A stretch of 11,894 nt of DNA from Stephanodiscus triporus (taxonomy: Eukaryota; Bacillariophyta; Thalassiosirophyceae; Thalassiosirales; Thalassiosiraceae): positions 1 through 11,894 of the forward strand of contig JALLAZ010000822.1 of the NCBI GenBank assembly GCA_036939755.1. The letters are read 5' to 3'. A model generated the notes under the pieces. It saw only the letters and a program-made list of their open reading frames with translations. It was not told where the DNA came from and made no database searches. A program made the translations under genes and the position numbers. Below, piece after piece: positions 1-10,400 of the stretch (positions are counted from its first letter, which is position 1; every line of letters begins with the position of its first letter).

Positions 1-347
1 GTGCGGATGCGACATAGTGAAGCCTCGAGAGGGCGGGGCGGGGCGGGGGCGCTATTATTGTCGCCGCCTTCTTCCGGGTCCGTTCCGTGAATGATCTCTT
101 CTATACGAAGTGTAAATTATGTTGTCACGTCTTGCGGGTCTGTCTGCTCATCATGCAATATTTATGACTCCTTCGTAGAGCGAGAGTGTCTTTATTTTAT
201 CCTACACCTACCTATTGTGAATGGTATGGTACATACCCCTACGTACCATACGTTGCTCTTTTCTACTCTAGAGGGTATGGTATGTACTGTGGGATCTAAC
301 GGTCAGAAGGGAAGAAAGAGCTTCGCCGTCTGTAGGTGGGAACCAGT
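1..347. promoter_or_regulatory. Upstream region of the surface-protein gene
   Basis: No gene is supported here. The stretch opens with a G-rich block at about 31-51 (runs of GGGCGGGGCGG type). It then becomes AT-richer and carries GTATGGTA/TACCATAC palindromic motifs at 224-286. It lies directly upstream of the segment that is duplicated at the right end of the window and has no clear counterpart beside that second copy. A promoter role is inferred from position only; I see no convincing TATA box or initiator. Confidence 0.25.
224..251. repeat. Short hairpin, 9-bp stem
   Basis: GTATGGTAC at 224-232 is the exact reverse complement of GTACCATAC at 243-251, with a 10-nt loop. A third GTATGGTA lies at 275-282, so 243-251 could pair on either side. 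A similar stem of 8 bp occurs at 10960-10990, upstream of the second copy of the duplicated segment. It may be a remnant of a shared mobile element or a regulatory palindrome; the sequence does not decide. Confidence 0.5.
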
Positions 348-979
348 ACGACATGATTCGAATTTTTCATTCTGCACAAGTCTTTTCGCGAGAGTTGCAC
401 TACTCTATCATCTCTATGATGATACTATGTAGGAGTAGGAGAATCAACAAGACCCGCTGTGTGCCTCATACTCACGGCACGGGCACGGGCGGGGGGCGCT
501 GCGCGCCCGAGAGAGCGAGAGAAAAAATGAAAAACGGGGATGCGCGAAAACAAGGCCGACGGGAGGACCAGGAGTGAAATCCAAATAATCCAACAGGGGT
601 GGGGAGAGGATGAGATACGGCCAACACTACAGCGATCACGCAGCCCTAAGCATCGCCCGACGGAGGGGACGCGAGCTAGGCGGGGGAGAAGGACAAAGAC
701 GAGGACGAGGACGAGGACGAGGCGCGGCGCAGGAGGAGGAAAGCGCCGGTTCGCGGCGGTCGCCGAGCCTCCTCCTGCGACTCCTCGCGCCGAGATCGAT
801 CGCCCTCGACTCCTCCTCCTCCTCCTCCTCCCCCAGCGACGACGAATACGACTACGACGGCGGCGGGCGATCGGGAGGGCGACGGCGACGACGGCGACGA
901 CGTAGACCATCGTCGCGGCTGCCTCTCGGCCTCGGCGGAGCGACGGGCTTCATGACGCTGATCTCGGCCGCTTGTCATC
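348..979. repeat. Direct repeat, copy A (leader and start of surface-protein gene)
   Basis: This segment reappears in the same orientation at 11307-11894, about 10.96 kb downstream. Long stretches are identical, for example around 348-400, 440-470 and 560-590. Copy A has about 39 nt at roughly 403-442 that copy B lacks, plus several small indels and scattered substitutions. Triplet microsatellites lie inside it: (GACGAG)n at about 698-721 and (TCC)n at about 811-831. These account for the length differences between 610 and 951, which sum to 18 nt. The true right-hand limit is unknown because copy B runs off the window. Confidence 0.9.
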
Positions 980-3231
980 TCCTCGTCGTCCTGACGACCC
1001 CCTCCTCCGCGGCGGCCGCTTCCGTCCTCGCCGCGCTGACGTCGTCGTCGTCGTCGGCGGCGGCGGCGTCATCGACAAGGAAGGGAGCGTCGACGCCGAT
1101 GACGCGGAAGGGAGCGGCGTCGACGCCGCGGCTCGTCCGTGTCGGGAGGGGTCTCCGCCTCGAGGGGGAGAAGAGAGAGGAGGGGGAGGAGGAGAGGGGG
1201 ATATTCGACGCCAAGGCCGCCAAGGCCGATCGCGTCGTCGATGCCAAGTCCGCGAAGGTGGCGAAGGAGCCGGAAGACGGCGGATCGTCGTCGTCATCGA
1301 CATCGACATCGACTGCCCCCGACAAGGCGAATCGACTGGACGTCCTCGACATCTCGCTCGAGACCTATCCCACCTACGACAAGTGCAAGAAGCCAAAGGC
1401 GAACAAGGTGCCTCCGCCTCTTCCTCCTGCTCCTCCTCCTCTTGCCACCGCCGCCGACGCCCCCCCTCCCCGGCAGTACGGGGGAAGGACGAGGAGGGCG
1501 AATGATGGGATGAGTATAGGCGAGAGGAGGGCTAGGACGAGGACGACGACAACTAGGAGGGAGCAGGAGCAGGAGCAGGAGGAGGAGGTCCGATTGCCGG
1601 TCGATCAGAACACGGGGGAGGTGGACGACTCCGCGTCCACCTCGACGGCCCCGGTGGAATACTCCGACGAGGATTACGACACCATCTGCGACGAGGACGG
1701 CAATCTCCTTGCCAACGAGACGTCGTTCGCGCCCACGTCGGCGCCGCCGCCGAAAGACGTGGTCGACGCGATCGACGACGCGGACGACGTCAACGAGGAC
1801 GTTTTCGACTCGACTACTACTACTACGTCGGACGTAGACTCCGACGGCGATGGACTGTCGGACCAAGACGAGGTCGGGATATACGGGACGGATCCCGCGG
1901 TCGTCGACACCGACGGCGACGGACTGTCGGACGTGCACGAGCACGGGAACGACGTTAGTCCCGGGTGCGGGGCGTGGTCGGCATACGAGGAGGGGGACGG
2001 CTCGTACGAGGCCTACGCCACGAACCTCACCGCGCTCGTGGATTTCACCTACGAGATCGCGATAGACGTCGACGGCACGACGGACGTCGACGACGTCGTG
2101 GGCTCGGCGATGGAGATGAACCTTGCGCTGCTGGTGGGACGGGCCCTCATAAGGTGCGGCGGGGGATCGACGACGAGCGTCGTCGACGACGGAGGGGGGG
2201 GGGAGGACGGACGACGAAGAAGGCGCCTGTACGTCGACGGCGTCGAACCCACGCCGACCGACGCCGTTGTGGCCGACGCGACTTGCGAGTACTACACGAT
2301 CGACAATCCCGCTCCGGTGGGCACGGCCTGTCACGTCGTCCACGGTAAAATGACGTTGTATCTTCGCGAGGACGACCCGGTGAGCTCGGCGCTTCAGAGC
2401 TCGAGCTCGGCGCTCGAGGCGATACAGGTCGCGATGAACGAAGGGACCCCGAGTCCCTTTCTGATGGGGGGGGACGAGTACGGGGTCGATGGCGTGAGGG
2501 CGGTGCGGTACATGCGCGGCGTCCCCGACGAGGGGGCGGACGTCGTCGGCTACGGCGGGAGTGAGAGCTTCGGCGGGAGCGTCGGCGACGTGGACGGCGC
2601 ATCCGCGGAGGTCGACGCAAACGCCGCATCGGAATCCTCCCCTCCGCTCTCGACAGTGGGCGTCGTGATGATCTCGATCGGCGCGATCGCGATGATCGGC
2701 GTCCTGCTGTTGGTAGTAGTGGCGACCGCGGCGCGCAGGAAGAGGAATGGGGGGAAGGAGGACGACGTAGGGGGGGTCAAGTGGCGCGGGGGGGGTAATT
2801 CGCCGTCAAATTCCAAGGCTACGACGTACGCCGAATTCTTTGACGACGATGACGACGACGACGATCTGAACATACGTCATAACCAACGCGACGAAAGGAG
2901 CGGCGACGATGAGGGGTCCATCTTCTCGGGATTGAGCACGGTGGGCGACCGTACCGTGATGACCAACAGGGACGTGAACTTTGTGCACGACCGCGACGAC
3001 GCCGCCACGGTGGCCATGACCGTCGAACAGGGTTACGAGGTGAAATTCCGTCCATCATCGGGGGTCGGGCTCGACGTCGCCCTGCAAGATCGCTCCTTCT
3101 GCCCGCCGTCGAGTTATTACGAACCCAAGGTGCCGTTGGCGAGTCCTCGCTATATCAATCCATCGCGGATGGAGAAATCCCAAGAGAGGAATGGCCGGTC
3201 TGAATTCGTGGGAGATACGGTCGAGTTGTAA
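952..3231 (+). CDS. Predicted type I membrane protein with DxDxDG calcium-loop repeats
   Basis: Intronless open frame ending in TAA at 3229-3231; 759 residues from ATG 952. The same frame is open back to ATG 610 (873 residues; numbering below uses 610). From 952 the protein starts MTLISAACHLLVVLTT followed by Ser/Ala, a good signal peptide, whereas the 114 residues before it are Arg/Ser low complexity. Residues 410-421 and 433-444 are two DSDGDGLSDQDE-type loops, as in thrombospondin type 3 or EF-hand-like calcium repeats. Residues about 478-640 hold a cysteine-containing ectodomain (YEIAIDVDG, ADATCEYYTID, GTACHVVHGKMTLYL) that resembles an SEA-like pattern I associate with diatom surface proteins; this is from memory. 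A hydrophobic helix at about 683-708 is followed by RRKR and a roughly 160-residue acidic tail containing an Asp run, so the tail is probably cytoplasmic. The gene is strongly GC-rich and rich in GAC, TCG and GTC codons, unlike the SNO gene. Specific function is unknown; an adhesion or wall-associated receptor is a guess. Confidence 0.7.
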   Translation: MTLISAACHLLVVLTTPSSAAAASVLAALTSSSSSAAAASSTRKGASTPMTRKGAASTPRLVRVGRGLRLEGEKREEGEEERGIFDAKAAKADRVVDAKSAKVAKEPEDGGSSSSSTSTSTAPDKANRLDVLDISLETYPTYDKCKKPKANKVPPPLPPAPPPLATAADAPPPRQYGGRTRRANDGMSIGERRARTRTTTTRREQEQEQEEEVRLPVDQNTGEVDDSASTSTAPVEYSDEDYDTICDEDGNLLANETSFAPTSAPPPKDVVDAIDDADDVNEDVFDSTTTTTSDVDSDGDGLSDQDEVGIYGTDPAVVDTDGDGLSDVHEHGNDVSPGCGAWSAYEEGDGSYEAYATNLTALVDFTYEIAIDVDGTTDVDDVVGSAMEMNLALLVGRALIRCGGGSTTSVVDDGGGGEDGRRRRRLYVDGVEPTPTDAVVADATCEYYTIDNPAPVGTACHVVHGKMTLYLREDDPVSSALQSSSSALEAIQVAMNEGTPSPFLMGGDEYGVDGVRAVRYMRGVPDEGADVVGYGGSESFGGSVGDVDGASAEVDANAASESSPPLSTVGVVMISIGAIAMIGVLLLVVVATAARRKRNGGKEDDVGGVKWRGGGNSPSNSKATTYAEFFDDDDDDDDLNIRHNQRDERSGDDEGSIFSGLSTVGDRTVMTNRDVNFVHDRDDAATVAMTVEQGYEVKFRPSSGVGLDVALQDRSFCPPSSYYEPKVPLASPRYINPSRMEKSQERNGRSEFVGDTVEL

Positions 3232-3306
3232 TGAACATGATTCAAGGGAGTTATGTTTTGTCTCTGGGATATATGTATGTATTAAAATATATACGATACT
3301 ATCTTA

Positions 3307-3312
3307 AATAAA
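3307..3312 (+). terminator. Possible polyadenylation hexamer AATAAA
   Basis: An exact AATAAA lies 76 nt after the stop codon of the surface-protein gene, in an AT-rich stretch (3275-3320). Position and composition fit a 3' end signal. Hexamer use is variable in stramenopiles, so this is only a candidate. Confidence 0.3.
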
Positions 3313-4006
3313 TTCAACATATTCGACGTGGTTTAAGTATTGTAGTATTAAAGTCTGAGCCGCATGCATTATGTTTAATCGTGCGCTTACGATCCATTCC
3401 AACAAAAAGAGTCCTCCTTTGCATGCTAGTTACCCTTCTGGGCGCTTGGCACGATTGTGGCAGGTTTTTTTGTGCCACCTTACTAAAACCTGAGCCAAAG
3501 AATAGCACATCGACTTCTTTCCTGACTTCTCCATGCGCTACTCTCACATCGAACTCAGCCTTTGCAGCAATCTAAGGAGGTCGATAAATGAAGGGATATT
3601 GTTTGTATGGCACCAACTACTAGTCTACAGATGATGAAGACTTGATGTGTGCAACAACAGAAATTTCGATGCGGTGTCATGATCCTGCATTCATTCGTTT
3701 CTATTCACCACCACTGACAGCAGTTCATCCTTGCAGACTTCTCCTCCTTTTCCTCTCGTGCGAAGACCTACAGTCTCTCCTGTGTGATGAATCTCTTATC
3801 TTTTGTAAGTTATCATGACAAAAACTATCAGCAGTTTCAGATCTGTAGATTGTGATGACAACACCGGAGCTTCTTTGTTGTCAAATATTCACATAGCCCC
3901 TTGATGATTTTAGATCTTCTATTATCTACTTTTTTTACAAATGACTATCGTATGTGCGATCGACTCGTCCATTATATTCTAATTGGATTCCCAGACAGTA
4001 ATTCAA

Positions 4007-4012
4007 TTTATT
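4007..4012 (-). terminator. Possible polyadenylation hexamer for the SNO gene
   Basis: AATAAA on the minus strand (TTTATT on plus), about 415 nt beyond the SNO stop codon, in an AT-rich stretch. The distance is long for a compact genome, so confidence is low. Confidence 0.15.
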
Positions 4013-4044
4013 ACAATCGTTACAAATCAGAACAAATGTAGCAT

Positions 4045-4093
4045 AATATCCAAAAAAAAGAATGAATAATAATATCCAAAAAAAGAATGAATA
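4045..4093. repeat. Two-copy tandem repeat, period 26
   Basis: AATATCC, an A-run, then GAATGAATA occurs at 4045-4068 and again at 4071-4093. The copies differ only by one A in the homopolymer (8 versus 7). It looks like a simple slippage duplication in 3' intergenic DNA; no function is implied. Confidence 0.75.
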
Positions 4094-4427
4094 GCGTTCA
4101 TTACATGTCACTCTCAGGGGCAGATAACATTCAAAACAAGGAGAAAATGGACGTAGAGGGCTCGTTCGTTCGGTGGGTCTCACTCCACACCATCAAAGAG
4201 CGCATCGGTTACCAGTATCATCCTCCTCAAGGTTGTCCAGATTATGCATCACAAGAAGACGTCAGGAGTTCGGATTTCTCCAGATTATACAGTTGGCGAG
4301 CTGATTCCACTCCCTCCGACAAAAGTCTCTGTGAGAGATGCCTTTGAAGTGAATGAGAGGCAGCAATTTTGTTGGTGGAGGACTTGAAATGTGCAGAAGG
4401 TGAACAAGAGGATGCAACAATTTACAC

Positions 4428-7400
4428 TCACATCAAAACTTTCTCCCAAAGCTGGACTTCTACTTCATTATTCGACGCATCTCTGGCTCTAACGGTCTTG
4501 TCATTGAACATAAGCCCAACTATAGCATCTGGAACTTCGCCCTGGAAGGTCTCCTCAAATATCAGTTCATGATTTTCGGGATCCTCATCTTCTCCGTCGC
4601 CAAGGATCGGCAGTCGGACCTTGCTCTTCACGTTCAGACCAGCAACTGTATTTTCTGCGAGAGAGTTGCACACATCTTCACGTGGCATACCACACGCCAC
4701 TAAGTGGTTAGCCTCCTTCTCAAACAGCCTGCGCGCCATGTTAGCCTTAGATCCGTCCATCTTCAGCTTTGTGCCGTCGGTAAACCGAGTATAAAAACTG
4801 CCCGATGGATGGCAGTGCTCATTCTCGTCATCGTCCTTGTACTGTTGAGACAAGCAAAAATAAGAGTGATGTTCATGATGATTGAAGGCCAATCAAGGTA
4901 TGCCAAATTAACCTACCTTGACAATGAGTCCGCGGAAGACACTGGCGCCAATTTTGCCCGTCATTTTGCGTGCAACCCCTTTGCCAACATCCTCCTCACC
5001 TCCAATGAGAGAATCAACTTCAATCGTTACATGCTCGGCAGCTTGACCACTTCCTTGCTTGTCGTCGGAAGATTGTGCGCCTTCTTGTTCAATTTCGTCT
5101 ACATCGACAAGTACTTTGGATGTATCGACTCGAACAACACGGTAGGGCTTGGCCTCTCTTTCGGAGTCACCCTGAATGCCGCTTGCACTGAGAATCTTAT
5201 TGAGGATCGGTACAATGGACCCAGCAAAAATGTAACACTGGCGGAAAGTAAACAGTGAAAGATGTGAGTTCATTATCTAATCAGCCAATAATGGAACAAT
5301 GACTAAAATCGTCTTACCTCCTTGTGGCGACCAGGGCAAGAAAATTGATAGTTCTCGCTGGCCGGAATATCTGCTAGATCAAATTCCCTTTTCCAAACTG
5401 TCATGGCCTGGTCTACGCTCACTGAGGCCAGATGCCCGTTCATAATTCTTTTTCTAATATCGTGCTTTGATTCAGTTTTTCGGTGTAAGTTGGGGCGAAT
5501 CACGACACAAGAATCACTCTGTGCGCCTATCGTTGGGGCGGCAAGAAACAGATACAGGTGAGGATGCAATGAAGGACTAAAAGAGAGAAATGAGGGCCTT
5601 CTTCAGCGTACCTCCATTTATAATCAGCCAAACCTTGGGGGTAACCTTGAAGATGTTACGGCGGGAGTCTAGGTAAAAGCCGGTATTAATCTCAAGCCGC
5701 TCTGCTCTGCGATTCCATTCGCGAGAAGTAGGTACATTTTGGCCTTTGGCTTCGTTGTATAGCTCCAGCGCTGTCTCCGGCCTAGTACCAGTATCTTGAG
5801 CCACCTTGTACAAATAAACTCTATCATCCTTCGCTGCAAGGCCTCTGAATGTGAATGCGCGTGGCTTGCCTGCAAACTATTGCAGAAGAAAAGGAGCTGT
5901 GAGTTTGATAATAATGATGATGATTTGACAGTCAATTATAGAAACACACCTCAATGTTGTTGCCGGTCAGCGTCGTGATACCGATGTCATAAGTTCCAGC
6001 GCGTTTGGCGGTGATCACAACATTATCAAGCGATGCCATGAAGTACATGAACATGAACTTTTGCCTGTTGAGGTTCATTCCAAGCAGGCGATTCAAGAAG
6101 CGAGTCACATCAGGATACTTCGACATGTCAGTTTGCATCACGCCCACATCGTCTGTGCAACAAATGAACAAGTCAGATGGTCAACATACGAAAATCACCA
6201 AAGTGAAAAAGTCCATCCGTCACTTACACAACCAGAAATTACAAAGCACGTTGAAATTGAGACCTGCTTCTTTAGCGCGCCTCAGCTCTGTGTCCAAGTT
6301 GGCCTTGACGGTTTCGCTGTCTTCAGTTCCGTTGGCTAGGGCCTCCATGTACCCGACGGTTGATCGACCATCTTTGATTGCATGGACTCGATCTTCAGCA
6401 AGGCGTTTACAACAGCCTGTCAAGAGGTTGTAAATCATCATAGAGTGAGTCTCTTCGGCAATCGTCGTAGCGTCGTAAGGGATCAAGTTATTCTCCCAGT
6501 CACTTCCGCCATCAAGAGCTGCAGTGAGCTGTTCATCAACGATCTGCAGTACTTCAACGAAAAGATTATCGGCTGTGTCGCCGATCTCGCCGTCCACCAC
6601 AGAAACGGAAGAACAGCTCCAGATCATAAGAAACATGTCCCGTAAGGCTTTTTTTCCATAATAACTGTCCATGTCAAAACTTCCAAGTCCCAAGCCATTA
6701 GCAGAGCCAGTAGCTCTGCGGTCGCCTTGAGTGAGTGCTCCCAGCTTTGCAAGGCGCTTTGCAACGGCCGACGCGAACCTTTTTTCACCTCCAACATCAC
6801 TGATGAGGAATTTGTAAATAGGGCCTGACGTTTGATTCGACCGATGAGTGCGTCCCAGCTGTTGAATGGCTTTGTCTGCCGACCATGGAAGCTCCAAAGT
6901 GATATGAACACGCCTAACAGTTGTACAAAACTTGACGTCAAAGAGTTGCGACGAATGAAATAGAGACAGCACACTCATAGTTGTATACTGACCTGCACTG
7001 ATTCTTGACACGTTTGTCAGCCTGGAGCGAGATACCTTAGTGCGTCAAATGAAGGAGTGCAAAGATTATCGTAAAGAGGTGAATCGGGACAAATTTATGG
7101 GAACGGAGAAAGTTTTAGCGCGCGTCATTTCTTACCAGTCGAGGCTGCCTCTGAAAGAATTGCAACCTTTTTGACGCCGGACTGAAAATGGTTCTTCTCT
7201 TCGATATTGATTTGATCCATTGGGCCATCCCCCTTCCTTTTCTCGTATACTACGACCTTTTTGTCCAATAGAGCATCATATATTTCAACCTGTCGGGTCT
7301 TGCGCCCAGTTAGCTCAGCCACTTCGCTTGGGCCGCCTAGCTCATTCAATAGGCGATCTAGGGGGTTGGCAGGGAGATTTAGCTTGTCGACTGTCTCGAG

Positions 7401-10400
7401 CCACGCTTTCACCTGCTCCGCCGATTTGCGATACATGACCAACCTTTCGTGATCGGCTTGATCGAATCGTGATCCAAGAGCCAAGCCAGCGCGCTCTAAT
7501 GGGATTTCGTTCCAAGGAATACTATTGGCCTTACGAGAAGTCTTCCTAACAGGATCATTTGAATTGTCAAAATCGACGCTGTCGTCATCATCAAAGGTAT
7601 CGTCATCATCAGAAAGCTCGACTGTGAAATCACTCTCCTCGTCCGAATCGTTGGTGGAGATGGAACTGCTTCGGTGCTTTTTGATGGACTTGGAGACTAT
7701 TTTGCTGTTCTTCCTCTTCTTCCCCCAGAGGGCTGAGGAGTCATTTCCATCATCGTCAATGTTTAGCTCTGAGTAGTTGACTTCTTTCTGAGTAGCACGA
7801 CGAGAAGGACGGCCGGTGGGACGGCCTGTGTAAGACTTGTCGGATGATGTGGTTTCATCGTCGGTGGAGTCATCTGAGAAATCATCTTTCTTGAGCACGT
7901 TAAGAAACTCCGGCGCTATGACGCCCCTTGGTTTTGGTGGCAAGGGAAACATTTGCATGACTGAGATTGATTGAATGAGGAGGCAAAATGTGCTTGGTGA
8001 GTGTAGGAAGGTCAACAAAAGTTCTTATACAGTGCAACTTAATCACTCACTTATGCGCTTGAGATCTTCGTTTGGCGCAGACACAAAGTCGTCCAAGGTA
8101 CCTGAGCCCTTATCGAGATTGATCCCGGAAGACTTAGCAGCACCTTTCGCGCGGGCTTCTCCTGTAGACTGGAGGCCAATCACGCAGCAATGACCATCCT
8201 CATTCACTGCTTTCTTTGCCAATTCAACGGCCTTATCCACCTTTGATGCAATGCACAACGACCTGAAAAAGCGCTGATGCGACGACCAGAAGAGACCCTT
8301 CATCAAGAGGGAATGATGTATCTATGAGCTCATTGGGCTTGGTCGCATTGTTTCAAAATGACAGGATGCACTTACCTTAAGTATCCCTGGCTTTCGGTTC
8401 CTAAATTTGCGTCGGAGTTGTTTCTGCTCGGCAATTGCTTCATCTTCATCATCGCTATCCTCGCCCTCTGAGTCAGAGTCGTCGTGCAATTCAAGATGAT
8501 AGAGAAGGTCTTCGGTTAGAGGTACTCCTCTCTCTTCCAATGATTTGATTTTCTTCTTCTTTTCTTCGTCGTCTTTTAACTGTCGGCAACGATCAGCGAG
8601 CTTGGTATGCAAGTCAGTCCACAACTCAGCTGCTTGATTGTAAACCTTCCTCACGTTTGCGTCACCAACATTGTCGATCATTTCGAACTCGCACATTTTG
8701 TAGGAGAGAGTTCTTGCTGTTATGGCGCCGAGAGACTTTAAATGCATGGCGTGTAGTTCCATAGCGCCGGTGCCAAGCCTGTCGAGACCCTTGAGAAACT
8801 GGTTGAATCCCGAGGGGTGTTCCGTCCCTGGACCCCAAAGGCCGAGACGGGACATGAAGCCCAGATTTTTAGGCTCTGACGGTTGCACAACGGAAATGTG
8901 AATAGCAGAATATAAATCAAAAGTCAAAAATGCATAGATTCGCGAATAATGTATACCCACCTGACACGGATGTTGCACTGCAATACACAACGCGGGCTCG
9001 AGGGAGTAAGTTCTGAAGCTCTACGACCTTGGCAGCGGTCTGAGAGCAAACAGCATTCCTCCCAACGTTAGCTGCTTTGCCATTCTCATCCAGGTCAATT
9101 GTCTTGGCTTTGTGGCATTCATCCAACATGATCAGTCCATCAAATTCTTCCGGATTGCTACCTCCGCACCCTGAAAGGTAACAGTAAATGTGAAGAATGA
9201 ATGAGATGATGCTGTCATAGGATGCTTAAGGATTTCAAAGCATTCAGAGTACTCACATTCTACCAATTGTTCTAGACGTGTGCCAATTCGGTTTTTCCCT
9301 ATAAGTGTGGAGTACGTCGCAAACATGACACCCTCGTCATAGCAGCCAGTGTCGGCTTTGGTTTTTGACGCCTTGGTGTTCTTCCCCTTCGTCTTCTTGG
9401 ACTTGGAAGATGACGCCGACGCGCTGCTCACAAGGCTGCCGTATGGCAATTTACCAAGGTTAAAGCAGTTGTTCTCGGCATAGGCTCCCATTCCAAGATC
9501 TCGCAAATCACGCTTGGCGTCTATTCGAATGACAATGCAAAATCAAATGAAGCGCAGTTGTGTTACAGCAACAGAGTACACCTCTTGACTAACCTTCATA
9601 AAGATCGGAGCTAACAGATATCCAAACATGCTTCTTCCTACCACGAGCGATGTTCTCGACGACGAACCCAGCGAGTGTCCTTCCTTTACCCATCCCCGCG
9701 CCATCGCCAAGGAGAAAGCCAGCACGTATGGGGGGCGGCTCTCGTTTCCGTCCGTCTGCAGCAGGAATAGTAGGAGTGACGGCCCTGACATTTCCCTTGA
9801 CATCTTTATCATCCACTGGAATATTCTCGGGGATTGCATTGAGGACATTTTCTTTCTCGTCGACGGGACTATCGAGTCGGCGCGACGGCATAAACTTGGT
9901 TGGAAGGTCCATCATATGACGCTGGCAGCCATAAACTACCGCTTCTAACTGAAGATTGGACAGTTTGCCCGTGAGAATAATGTCTGACGGCATGGCTAGG
10001 TCTGTGTACATAAAATGTATGATGAGAATTACATGACTGGTAGAATTAAAATGACCGTGCACGGCATTACCACGATGTTGACTCACTGTATGTTATGTCT
10101 GGAGGAGTGACAGCAGCCAAGGTGGCATTTTCCACTACGGGATCTGGATGATCTCGGCCGTACTTCAGCTTTGTCGGCTTGTAGGGACTGTACGATATCT
10201 CGTCCTCCACTTCGTGGCCGTCGTCTTGCCCTTCTTGGTTGGCAACATCCTTGGAGGATGGTTTCTTATCTGCTGCCTCTGAAGAGGTAGCAGATAATGC
10301 TCTTGACGCTGCCGCTATCGCGGCCATGGCCGCCGCTGCGTCTCCACCCTGGCGGAGGGCATCCCTCAATGCCTCGATGCCGGGGCTAGGAATCGTAGGG

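Larger units (their letters stand above)
3232..4427. other. Convergent intergenic region, no gene supported
   Basis: AT-rich space between the 3' ends of two convergent genes. It should contain both 3' untranslated regions. Open frames on both strands are under about 90 codons and I recognise none of them. One minus-strand frame, about 3314-3574, is open after a pyrimidine-rich AG and could be an isolated exon or relic. No tRNA-like cloverleaf was noticed by eye. Confidence 0.5.

Noticed and set aside
91..577. Short plus-strand open frames at 91-432 and 353-577
   Set aside because: No recognisable protein, unusual composition, and copy B has deletions and frame changes across the shared part (348-577).
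540..905. Plus-strand 121-codon frame in the leader
   Set aside because: Arg/Thr/Leu low complexity from triplet repeats, and the matching ATG in copy B is followed almost at once by a stop codon.
1294..2343. Minus-strand 349-codon open frame antisense to the surface-protein gene
   Set aside because: It arises from GC-rich, stop-poor sequence opposite a convincing gene; its translation is Arg/Val-rich with no motif.
3935..4347. Overlapping open frames at 3935-4183 (minus) and 4087-4347 (plus)
   Set aside because: Both are short and unrecognised, lie in 3' intergenic DNA and overlap a slippage repeat.
6005..6433. Plus-strand 142-codon open frame
   Set aside because: It is a shadow of conserved SNO exons 9 and 10 on the opposite strand.
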